DNA of 5,995 bases from Nitrososphaerota archaeon (GTDB lineage: Archaea; Thermoproteota; Nitrososphaeria_A; Caldarchaeales; Wolframiiraptoraceae). Under the pieces are notes generated by a model, which saw only the letters and a program-made list of their open reading frames with translations, searched no databases and was not told where the DNA came from. This document shows positions 1-5,477 of the stretch, in pieces. Positions within the stretch are counted from its first letter, which is position 1. Each line of letters starts with the position of its first letter. The translations under genes were made by a program, and so were the position numbers. The DNA lies in NCBI GenBank assembly GCA_021160205.1, contig JAGHCZ010000002.1, forward strand, positions 1 through 5,995, written 5' to 3'.

Positions 1-179
1 AATACAAATGCGGGATCTGTGGAAAGCTCACTGAAAAATCTCGGCACTGCGGCCAGCCGGCGTCCAAGGTCTCCGGAGTAAAAATCATCAACACGCATGT
101 TGTTAACCTCATATCCACGATGATCGGGGCAACGATCTCAGCCTTCATATTCACGACCTTAAGCTATCAAACACTATAA
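1..179 (+). CDS. C-terminal fragment of a zinc-ribbon membrane protein, possibly DUF92/TIGR00297 family
   Basis: The open frame enters from the left edge (first whole codon at base 3) and ends at TAA 177-179, giving 58 visible residues. The visible part starts with a short Cys motif: C-G-I-C at residues 3-6, then H-C-G at 15-17. This looks like a zinc ribbon or half of one. After a basic linker comes a hydrophobic stretch at about residues 33-52 (VVNLISTMIGATISAFIF) that reads as one membrane helix, followed by a short polar tail. From memory, the Cys motif, the 'RHCG.P' segment and a 'VVN..ST.IGA' helix resemble the C-terminus of DUF92/TIGR00297 integral membrane proteins, related to the plant phytyl-phosphate kinase VTE6. 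The assignment rests on a short segment with no upstream domain in view, so another zinc-ribbon membrane protein is possible. No substrate can be named from this piece. Confidence 0.5.
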   Translation, partial: YKCGICGKLTEKSRHCGQPASKVSGVKIINTHVVNLISTMIGATISAFIFTTLSYQTL

Positions 180-211
180 ACCTGCCAAGGCCATGGAAAA
201 GAAGACCCAAG

Positions 212-222
212 TTAAACTTAAA
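212..222 (+). promoter_or_regulatory. candidate TATA element for tRNA-Arg
   Basis: TTAAACTTAAA is the only A/T-rich box-like stretch between the upstream stop codon and the tRNA. A start about 26 bases downstream would fall near 244 and leave a leader of about 38 bases for RNase P to remove. That leader would contain a 5-bp hairpin (TGCAC 256-260, GTGCA 267-271). The spacing is longer than usual for archaeal tRNA genes, so this is tentative. Co-transcription from the upstream gene is the alternative. Confidence 0.28.
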
Positions 223-281
223 GTCAGCCGCAACCAATCTCCCCACGCGGAAAGATGCACAACTAAGTGCAAGGTGGCGGA

Positions 282-356
282 GGGCCCGTGGCCTAGCTTG
301 GATAAGGCGGCGGCCTCCTAAGCCGCAAATCGTGGGTTCAAATCCCACCGGGCCCG
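282..356 (+). tRNA. tRNA-Arg (anticodon CCT)
   Basis: A complete cloverleaf folds by eye with perfect stems. The acceptor stem is GGGCCCG (282-288) with CGGGCCC (349-355), and the discriminator is G356. The D arm is GCCT (291-294) with AGGC (305-308). The anticodon stem is GCGGC (310-314) with GCCGC (322-326), around loop CTCCTAA. The anticodon is CCT at 317-319 and the variable loop is 5 bases. The T arm is GTGGG (332-336) and CCCAC (344-348) around TTCAAAT. No intron is present and CCA is not encoded (GCAT follows), so the end must be added by the CCA-adding enzyme. It reads AGG, a codon used often by the protein genes in this window. The cognate arginyl-tRNA synthetase lies about 2 kb away, but nothing suggests the two are co-transcribed. 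Confidence 0.97.
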
Positions 357-364
357 CATTAAGA

Positions 365-381
365 TTTTAATTTCTTTTCTT
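365..381 (+). terminator. T-rich terminator after tRNA-Arg
   Basis: A run of 17 bases that is almost all T (TTTTAATTTCTTTTCTT) begins 9 bases after the mature tRNA end. Archaeal RNA polymerase commonly terminates at such oligo-T tracts without needing a hairpin. Position and strand fit the tRNA transcript. Confidence 0.5.
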
Positions 382-394
382 GAGAAATTCGCCC

Positions 395-410
395 GAAAAA
401 GGAGTTTTTC
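395..410 (-). terminator. candidate terminator hairpin downstream of the antiporter gene
   Basis: GAAAAA (395-400) and TTTTTC (405-410) form a perfect 6-bp inverted repeat with a 4-base loop, 33 bases beyond the antiporter stop. On the minus strand it gives a CTCCTTTTTCG tract that could end antiporter transcription. It also carries five T residues on the plus strand, so it could act in both directions as a backup to the tRNA terminator. The stem is all weak pairs apart from one G-C, so the T-run probably matters more than the hairpin. Confidence 0.3.
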
Positions 411-442
411 ATCAAGTCTTGAGAAGTTTTACTTTTAGGATG

Positions 443-1546
443 TTATGCCTGTTTTTCTTCTTTTTTCGTTAGGAGCGATGAGATTAGGGCTGAGATTATT
501 ATCACGGTTATTATCGCCGTGTAGGTTTCGTTGCTTATGATTCCGGCTTTTAAGCCGAAGAGGGCTGAGATTATTCCGAAGGTTAATCTAAAGTTGAAGA
601 CTACCCCCACAAATTTTGATAGAGATTTCGCTCCGCCCCGCAGTTTCCTGAAGGCTATCTTAGATGAGTAGTATTTCGAGAAGAAGGCCAAGGGCAGGAG
701 GAGGGCGGCTAGCAATAGGCTGGTCGAATTCATTATTGAGAACTTCATGTATGATCCCGCTTTGAAGAAGAAGATCGGGGAGAAGAAGGCGAAGACTATT
801 CCCTTGAGCTTGTCGACTAGGGCCCCGTGTTCTTCTAAAACCTCGGAGAAGAGGAAGCCCATCATGAAGGCGAGAACCGCCTCGCTCACCATAACTCTTT
901 CAGCGAAAAACACGAGCGCCAACAAGATCAATAACAGGAACTTAAGCTCTATCTCTGAGAGGTTTTCCCTGTATCTGGCGAACAGCCATCTACCCAATTT
1001 CGGAGCATACCACATGAAGAAAACCAAGACAACGAAGAATATTGCCGTGAAGAAATTTACCGCCGCGAAGATCACGGTTAGAGAAATCATGCTCCAAATA
1101 TCTATCAGCATCGCCGAAGCCAAGATAACGTGTCCCAGCTCCAGGTTCAATAAACCTTTCTCCCTCAAAATAGGATAAAGAAGGGCTAGGGAAGTCGTCG
1201 AAAGCGCGATCCCCACGATGGCAGATTTCCTGAGATCGAAGCCCAAAATAGGGATAGTTACTGCAAAAATCAGAATGAAAGGTATGAAGTACGAGGAGGA
1301 CGCTATGATAAGGCTTTCCTTGGCGTTCCTCTTAAGCTCGTCTTTATCGACTTCAAGCCCTGCTAAAAACATCAACCCAAGTATTCCGTAGTTTGACATG
1401 AAATCTATCCAAGTAAGAGAGCCTATTTCAAAGAGGTTTCCCCCGATCACCCCGGCCATTATCTCCAAGATCGCAGTTGATAACCCTAATTCTAGCGAGA
1501 GAACACCGGAGATCACTATGAGGAGAATTATCCAAAGCTCCCGCAT
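443..1546 (-). CDS. CPA2/Kef-type cation/proton antiporter, membrane domain only
   Basis: This 367-residue protein is almost entirely hydrophobic, with about 11-12 predicted membrane helices. It carries CPA2 (Kef/NapA-type) family signatures: FLAGLE at about 60-65, a helix before 'REKGLLNLELGH' matching the usual E-x-G-L-L-N-x-x-x-G element, and FFSPIFF at about 254-260. The carboxylate equivalent to the second Asp of the NapA Asp-Asp pair is present (D149), but its partner is Ile148. KefB/KefC-type proteins have Gln-Asp there, so the loss is not unprecedented. K262 follows the FFSPIFF helix. No RCK/TrkA-N regulatory domain is attached. It probably exchanges Na+ or K+ for protons across the membrane; the ion cannot be told. 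I chose ATG at 1546 over in-frame TTG at 1573, because GGTGG lies just upstream of the ATG and the likely TATA box overlaps the TTG. It is divergent from hsp20. Confidence 0.85.
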   Translation of the reverse strand: MRELWIILLIVISGVLSLELGLSTAILEIMAGVIGGNLFEIGSLTWIDFMSNYGILGLMFLAGLEVDKDELKRNAKESLIIASSSYFIPFILIFAVTIPILGFDLRKSAIVGIALSTTSLALLYPILREKGLLNLELGHVILASAMLIDIWSMISLTVIFAAVNFFTAIFFVVLVFFMWYAPKLGRWLFARYRENLSEIELKFLLLILLALVFFAERVMVSEAVLAFMMGFLFSEVLEEHGALVDKLKGIVFAFFSPIFFFKAGSYMKFSIMNSTSLLLAALLLPLAFFSKYYSSKIAFRKLRGGAKSLSKFVGVVFNFRLTFGIISALFGLKAGIISNETYTAIITVIIISALISSLLTKKEEKQA

Positions 1547-1572
1547 GCCTCCACCAAGCCCAATCCTTCTCA

Positions 1573-1580
1573 ATTTAAAC
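1573..1580 (-). promoter_or_regulatory. candidate TATA box for the antiporter
   Basis: On the minus strand this reads TTTAAATT, centred about 30 bases before the ATG at 1546. A start about 26 bases downstream would fall near 1551 and give a leader of about 5 bases. The box covers the alternative TTG start, which argues against that start. Confidence 0.45.
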
Positions 1581-1648
1581 CCAGTGAACCGTCAAGAAAG
1601 AAGGGTCTTTTTTAATGAAAAAGATGATCTCTGCATATTTCGGGTAAA

Positions 1649-1660
1649 GGTTATATAACC
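1649..1660 (+). promoter_or_regulatory. palindromic TATA element of hsp20
   Basis: GGTTATATAACC is a perfect 12-bp palindrome. Its centre is about 35 bases before the hsp20 ATG, which predicts transcription from about 1680 and a leader of about 10 bases holding GGTGGAG (1680-1686). The purine-rich GGGTAAAGG just upstream could serve as a BRE. Because the site is symmetric, it could also be an operator for a dimeric regulator that competes with TBP, or could load TBP in either direction. It does not match the Archaeoglobus CTAAC-N5-GTTAG heat-shock element as I remember it. Confidence 0.55.
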
Positions 1661-1689
1661 GGCGGCGAAATGAACCCTTGGTGGAGAAA

Positions 1690-2262
1690 ATGTCTTGGGA
1701 AGGCTGGTGGAGAAAAAGATCACCCTTCAGCAAGATCTTCGAGGAAATGGAGAGAATGATGAAGGAATTGGATGAGATGTTCTCAAAATCATTCGAGGAA
1801 CTCGAGCAAGAATTCCCGAGGAGCCTGATTAGGGAAAGAAGAACGGACAAAGGCCGTATTAGGGAGTTTGGGCCGATAGTCTACGGCTACTCTATAAAAA
1901 TCGGGCCCGATGGAAAGCCGATAATAAGGGAGTTCGGAAACATTAGACCTAGCCGCAGACCGGAGATCGTGGAGCTCAGCGAGACCAGAGAGCCGCTAGT
2001 CGATGTCTATGAAGAGGAGGACTCCGTGAAAGTTATCGCCGAAGTTCCAGGAGTAGAAAAGAATGACATAAAATTGAATGCGACCGAGCGTAAACTAGTA
2101 ATATCCGTTGATAATCCTCAAAGAAAATACTACAAAGAGGTCGATTTGCCGGCGGAGGTCGACCCGGAATCGGCGAAAGCGACGTATAGGAACGGCGTCT
2201 TAGAAGTGATGTTGAAGAAGGTCGGCAAAGGCTCGGGCGGAGTTAAGGTCTCGATCGAGTAG
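1690..2262 (+). CDS. Hsp20/alpha-crystallin small heat-shock protein
   Basis: A 190-residue small heat-shock protein, an ATP-independent chaperone that binds unfolding proteins in the cytosol and forms oligomers. The N-terminal arm (about 1-60) begins MSWEGWW, has an aromatic/basic start, and then an amphipathic acidic helix rich in Met and Glu. Next is the GPIVYGYSIKIGPDGKP segment (about 61-77), typical of archaeal Hsp20. The alpha-crystallin domain spans about 100-178, with E-V-P-G-V at 118-122 and the conserved R-N-G-V-L at 167-171. The C-terminal tail ends G-V-K-V-S-I-E, supplying a V-x-V/V-x-I version of the I-x-I motif that docks into a neighbouring alpha-crystallin domain. ATG 1690 is preferred to TTG 1678 or GTG 1681, because GGTGGAG sits 3-9 bases before it and overlaps those other starts. 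Its stop lies 8 bp from the convergent argS stop. Confidence 0.95.
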   Translation: MSWEGWWRKRSPFSKIFEEMERMMKELDEMFSKSFEELEQEFPRSLIRERRTDKGRIREFGPIVYGYSIKIGPDGKPIIREFGNIRPSRRPEIVELSETREPLVDVYEEEDSVKVIAEVPGVEKNDIKLNATERKLVISVDNPQRKYYKEVDLPAEVDPESAKATYRNGVLEVMLKKVGKGSGGVKVSIE

Positions 2263-2270
2263 CCTCGACC

Positions 2271-4151
2271 CTACATAACGTCGATCTCGGGAATCCCCAG
2301 AAGCTTCAGGACGTTTGAGAAAACGATGAGAAAAGATCGCACTATCGCCAGCCTGAATTCTCTAATTTCTTTTTCAGCTCTGAGTACCGGAGCTTTTTCA
2401 TAAAAGTTGTTGAACTCCGATGCGAGCTCGTACGCGTAATTTGCCAACGGCTTAGTTAGCATGCTTTCTCCGAACTCCCTTAACAGCAGCGGGAAATACG
2501 TCATTTTCCTCATCAACATTTTTTCCTCCTCGGTTACGCCGCCATATGGCCTCGTAGAAATATCGAAGCTGCTTTTCTCGATTATCCTGCACGCTCTCGC
2601 GTACGTGTATTGCAGATACGGAGCGGTATCGCCTTCAAGCTTCAACATCTCATCCGTATCCAAGACTATCGTCTTATCCACGTCGGGCTTGATCAAGGAA
2701 TACCTCAGCGCTCCTACAGCGATCTTCTCCGCCACCTCATCTATTTTTTCCCCGCTCCAATCAGGGTGTCTCTTTACGACCTCCTCGGCCGCTCTCTTCT
2801 TCAACATATCGATCATCTGATTTACCTTAACGTATAGTCCTTTTCTGCCGCTCATGTGAACTATTTGCTGGCCAGGTTCCGGCGAATAGCCGAGCTTCTC
2901 GGCGTCCTTTCTGCTCAAGGCCACGACCTCGTATGCGTAGTGGACGTATTTCTCCGATTCGAGCCCCAGAATCCTCAAAGCGTATTTCACGATTTCCTGC
3001 GGCCTCTTCTGCCTGGCGTCTATGACGTTGATAACTCTCTCGACGTTTGAGATTTTTATCCTGGCTTCTCCCATCGGAGACGTTAGATAGACCTTGCTTC
3101 CATCGGGATTCTCGGCGAAAATTAAGTAAGTGAAGTCTCTCGAAACTCCACCGAGCTTCCAAGCGGCGTACGCTATATCTCTCGCAATATAGGTCGTCGT
3201 TCCATCGCTCTTAACTAAAACCTCATCACCCTCCTTAGACAAGACTGGGTGCTTAGAGAGATCTAGCAGCCAGCAGCCCGCTTTAGCTCCCTCCTCTGCG
3301 TGATAGATCGCTCCTTTTTCCTTTAACTTCTCGAAAACCTCTCTCCAAAGCTCATACGCCAAAATATCGCTTTCCAAGTTCAGGATGTCGTATCTCGCAC
3401 CCAGCCTCCAGCAAGTCTTCAACTGATTTCTAAGAACTTTTTCGACGATCAGCTTATTCAGCTCGAAGTATTTCCCCCTTCGAGATTCAATTTCCTTCAC
3501 GATTTGTTTCCTCTTTTCGGTTAAGGCGGGGTTTTCCTCCGCTTTCTTAGCGGATTCTACGTAAACGATGTCGCCGCAGTATTCATCGAAGCTCATTCCA
3601 CTAGGCGGATCAAGCGGATACCCTAGTTCGGAGAAGCCTAAAACGACATCCGCCATCTGGGTCCCGCTGTCGTCGATGTAATTTAAAACCAGAACGTCGT
3701 AGCCCAGAAACTTGAAAATTCTCGAGAGCGCGTCTCCGAGGCATGTATTTCGCGCGTGGCCGACGTGAAGAGCCTTGTTCGGATTTACGCTCGTATGCTC
3801 GATGAGGATCTTCTTGCCCTCGCCTATCTTAGATGAGCCGTATCTTTCGCCCTCCACGAGAATCTCCGTTAGAATAGCTTCCGCGTACTTCGCCCAGTTA
3901 ACCTTGAAGTTTAGATATCCGTTCACGGCTTCAACGGAATCCACTAAATTAACCTGGGAGAGATCGACGCTTCGAGCCAGCTCCTCGGCAATCTCCGCGG
4001 GTTTTTTTCTCAACTTTTTAGCGAGATGAAAGGCGGCCGTCGAAGCGACTTCCCCGTATTCGAGATTCTTAGAGGGCTGGACCTTTGGATCTTCGACTCC
4101 CGCTTTCCTCAGCAGTTCCTCAGCTTCGGCGAGAAGCTTCCTTAAGCCCAT
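2271..4151 (-). CDS. argS: arginyl-tRNA synthetase (class I)
   Basis: A 626-residue ATP-dependent ligase that charges tRNA-Arg with arginine in the cytosol. The order of domains fits the family. Residues 1-95 form the ArgRS-specific N-terminal domain (Y-G-E-V-A ... F-H-L-A-K-K), which binds the tRNA D-loop region. The Rossmann catalytic core begins with E-H-T-S-V-N-P-N-K, and the HIGH motif is H-V-G-H at 129-132. The ArgRS signature S-D-G-T-T-T-Y-I-A-R-D-I-A-Y is at 315-328. The KMSKS position is occupied by H-M-S-G-R-K-G at 432-438. The C-terminal DALR helical anticodon-binding domain covers about 500-626, with Y-L-Q-Y-T-Y-A-R-A and L-L-G-I-P-E. Length is ordinary for the family and no disabling change is seen. 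The ATG at 4151 is preceded by GGGTGG at 4-9 bases, a good archaeal ribosome-binding site. It is divergent from the GTPase gene and convergent with hsp20. Confidence 0.98.
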   Translation of the reverse strand: MGLRKLLAEAEELLRKAGVEDPKVQPSKNLEYGEVASTAAFHLAKKLRKKPAEIAEELARSVDLSQVNLVDSVEAVNGYLNFKVNWAKYAEAILTEILVEGERYGSSKIGEGKKILIEHTSVNPNKALHVGHARNTCLGDALSRIFKFLGYDVLVLNYIDDSGTQMADVVLGFSELGYPLDPPSGMSFDEYCGDIVYVESAKKAEENPALTEKRKQIVKEIESRRGKYFELNKLIVEKVLRNQLKTCWRLGARYDILNLESDILAYELWREVFEKLKEKGAIYHAEEGAKAGCWLLDLSKHPVLSKEGDEVLVKSDGTTTYIARDIAYAAWKLGGVSRDFTYLIFAENPDGSKVYLTSPMGEARIKISNVERVINVIDARQKRPQEIVKYALRILGLESEKYVHYAYEVVALSRKDAEKLGYSPEPGQQIVHMSGRKGLYVKVNQMIDMLKKRAAEEVVKRHPDWSGEKIDEVAEKIAVGALRYSLIKPDVDKTIVLDTDEMLKLEGDTAPYLQYTYARACRIIEKSSFDISTRPYGGVTEEEKMLMRKMTYFPLLLREFGESMLTKPLANYAYELASEFNNFYEKAPVLRAEKEIREFRLAIVRSFLIVFSNVLKLLGIPEIDVM

Positions 4152-4180
4152 TTTCCACCCTCACTTTAATTCGCTTCTGT

Positions 4181-4190
4181 TAAACTTTAT
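4181..4190 (-). promoter_or_regulatory. candidate TATA box for argS
   Basis: On the minus strand this reads ATAAAGTTTA, centred about 34 bases before the argS ATG. Transcription would start near 4159, giving a leader of about 8 bases that would contain the GGGTGG ribosome-binding site. The 4152-4304 interval therefore holds two divergent promoters. Confidence 0.5.
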
Positions 4191-4231
4191 CGCGTCTCTT
4201 TACCGCGCAGAAGGGCTAGCTCTAGGGAAAA

Positions 4232-4245
4232 ATCCATTGCTGGAT
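4232..4245. repeat. short inverted repeat in the argS/GTPase promoter region
   Basis: ATCCA (4232-4236) and TGGAT (4241-4245) form a perfect 5-bp inverted repeat with a 4-base spacer. It sits between the two divergent TATA candidates, where an operator would be expected. With arms this short, chance is a reasonable explanation. Confidence 0.25.
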
Positions 4246-4270
4246 ACGAGGCTTTTGGAGGACGCTGATT

Positions 4271-4278
4271 TTTATAAG
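4271..4278 (+). promoter_or_regulatory. TATA box for the GTPase-methyltransferase operon
   Basis: TTTATAAG lies about 30 bases before the GTPase ATG at 4305. Transcription from near 4300 would make the message almost leaderless. This agrees with the lack of a clear ribosome-binding site before this ATG (only GGAT and GAGA are seen), in contrast to the other genes in the window. Confidence 0.6.
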
Positions 4279-4304
4279 TTAATTTTGTCGAAGGATATCT
4301 GAGA

Positions 4305-5462
4305 ATGCCCGCCAACCTGCCGGCCGAAGCCGAGAAGGCGCTCGCAAAGTATCAGGCAGCTAGGACCATTCAGGATAAGATCAGGGCTCTCGAGGAAGCC
4401 CTCAGCTTGATCCCGGACCACAAAGGAACGGAGAAGCTTAGAGGCAGGATTAGGAGAAGAATATCCGAGCTCAAGCGAGAAGCCGAGCGCAAAGCCGCCG
4501 CCAGAGCCGCGAGGAAGGATTACTTCCATATTCCGAAGGAGGGGGCGGCTCAGGTTGCTATAATAGGGGCTGCTAACTCCGGGAAATCGAGTATCTTAAG
4601 AGCTTTGACTAACGCGAAGCCTCAGATCTCTCCTTATCAATTGACCACCGTTGAGCCGGCTCCGGGGATGATGGTTCACGAGGGAGTTGAGATCCAGCTC
4701 GTAGAGCTTCCAGCGATCTTGACCGAGGACTTAGAAGAAACGCGCTTCACGAGCAGATCCATAGGATTTGCGAAGAACTCCGACCTGATTTTGATAACGC
4801 TGGATGGAGGTGGAGATCCGGTTTCTCAGCTTGAAAGAATCATCGGGCTTCTAGACGAGTCGGGGATCACTCTTAGACCGAAGCGATGTGACATAGAGAT
4901 AGAGAAGAAGGACAGCGGAGGAGTGAGGCTCGTCGTCTTCGGAAAGCTTAAAGCAGATCCGAGGGAGATCACGGGCCTGCTTCGATCGGTTGGAATAAGA
5001 AACGCCGTCGTCAAGGTTCGCGGCGACGCCGGGATCGAGGACTTCGAGGAAATAATTATCAGAGATCTGATTCATAAGAAATCCATCGTAGCCGTGAATA
5101 AAATCGATCAAGTGAACTCGATTGAGGCCGAAGCATTAAGCAAGATTGTTGGAAGCGAGGAGGTTCCCGTGATCTTCGTATCCGCTGGGCGGGGTGACGG
5201 ATTGGATCAATTGAGAAAAATGATTTTTGAGAGCTTGGACTTGATCAAGATCTACACGCGGAAGGAGGGAGTAAGGTCTGATAGGCCTCTTGCAGTGAAG
5301 AGGGGAACGACGATAAAGGGGCTAGCCGAGATAATTCACAGGGACTTCGCCAAGAGAATGAAATACGCTAAGGTTTGGGGTAGATCCGTGAAAATTCAAG
5401 GTCAAAAGGTGGGCCCTGATCACGTCCTCGAAGATGGAGACACCGTCGAGATATACGCTTAG
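4305..5462 (+). CDS. Obg/DRG-related GTPase with C-terminal TGS domain, variant G3 motif
   Basis: A 385-residue cytosolic GTPase, probably acting on ribosomes or translation as DRG/Obg relatives do; its exact target is unknown. Residues 1-80 are charged and helical, beginning MPANLPAEAEKAL and containing L-I-P-D-H-K-G-T-E-K-L, which recalls a DRG-like subgroup found in bacteria and archaea. The G domain has Walker A G-A-A-N-S-G-K-S (88-95), a T-T pair near 114-115 in the switch I region, N-K-I-D (265-268) and S-A-G (293-295). An insert at about 185-250 matches the DRG S5D2-like segment. The TGS domain (about 327-385) carries I-H-R-D-F, W-G-R-S-V-K and V-L-E-D-G-D-T-V. G3 is odd: D-x-x-G is replaced by E134-L-P-A137. 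That may slow hydrolysis or change the switch, and I recall related proteins with L-P-P here. ATG 4305 fits the promoter. The stop lies 15 bases before the next gene. Confidence 0.9.
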   Translation: MPANLPAEAEKALAKYQAARTIQDKIRALEEALSLIPDHKGTEKLRGRIRRRISELKREAERKAAARAARKDYFHIPKEGAAQVAIIGAANSGKSSILRALTNAKPQISPYQLTTVEPAPGMMVHEGVEIQLVELPAILTEDLEETRFTSRSIGFAKNSDLILITLDGGGDPVSQLERIIGLLDESGITLRPKRCDIEIEKKDSGGVRLVVFGKLKADPREITGLLRSVGIRNAVVKVRGDAGIEDFEEIIIRDLIHKKSIVAVNKIDQVNSIEAEALSKIVGSEEVPVIFVSAGRGDGLDQLRKMIFESLDLIKIYTRKEGVRSDRPLAVKRGTTIKGLAEIIHRDFAKRMKYAKVWGRSVKIQGQKVGPDHVLEDGDTVEIYA

Positions 5463-5465
5463 GCG

Positions 5466-5472
5466 AGGAGGC
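5466..5472 (+). promoter_or_regulatory. ribosome-binding site setting a TTG start
   Basis: AGGAGGC lies directly after the GTPase stop and leaves 5-6 bases to TTG 5478, the ideal spacing. No other start codon occurs between the in-frame stop (5460-5462) and this TTG, and the next in-frame ATG is far inside the conserved domain. Confidence 0.7.
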
Positions 5473-5477
5473 GCGGC

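Noticed and set aside
256..271. Small hairpin TGCAC/GTGCA just before the tRNA as a small RNA or riboswitch
   Set aside because: A 5-bp stem with no further structure is too weak; at most it is part of the tRNA leader.
151..348. 65-codon minus-strand frame starting MGFEPTICGLGG
   Set aside because: It is antisense to the tRNA-Arg gene; translated tRNA complements often produce this kind of false protein.
282..356. tRNA-Arg as an integration site for a mobile element
   Set aside because: No repeated tRNA 3' end, integrase or atypical gene block is seen nearby; the flanking genes look like ordinary chromosomal genes.
747..1178. 143-codon plus-strand frame, Lys/Ser/Thr-rich
   Set aside because: It lies wholly antisense within the antiporter gene. 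Its composition is what the complement of hydrophobic codons gives, and it has no promoter, ribosome-binding site or recognisable domain.
1547..1573. Nine-residue N-terminal extension of the antiporter from TTG 1573
   Set aside because: The likely TATA box covers this TTG, and GGTGG precedes the ATG at 1546. The extension contains the ribosome-binding sequence itself.
2827..3162. 111-codon minus-strand frame inside argS
   Set aside because: It is a second frame of argS on the same strand, low in complexity and rich in Arg/Glu, while the argS frame is clearly conserved here.
4272..4529. 85-codon minus-strand frame opposite the GTPase start
   Set aside because: It overlaps the well-supported GTPase N-terminus and its promoter, with no domain of its own.
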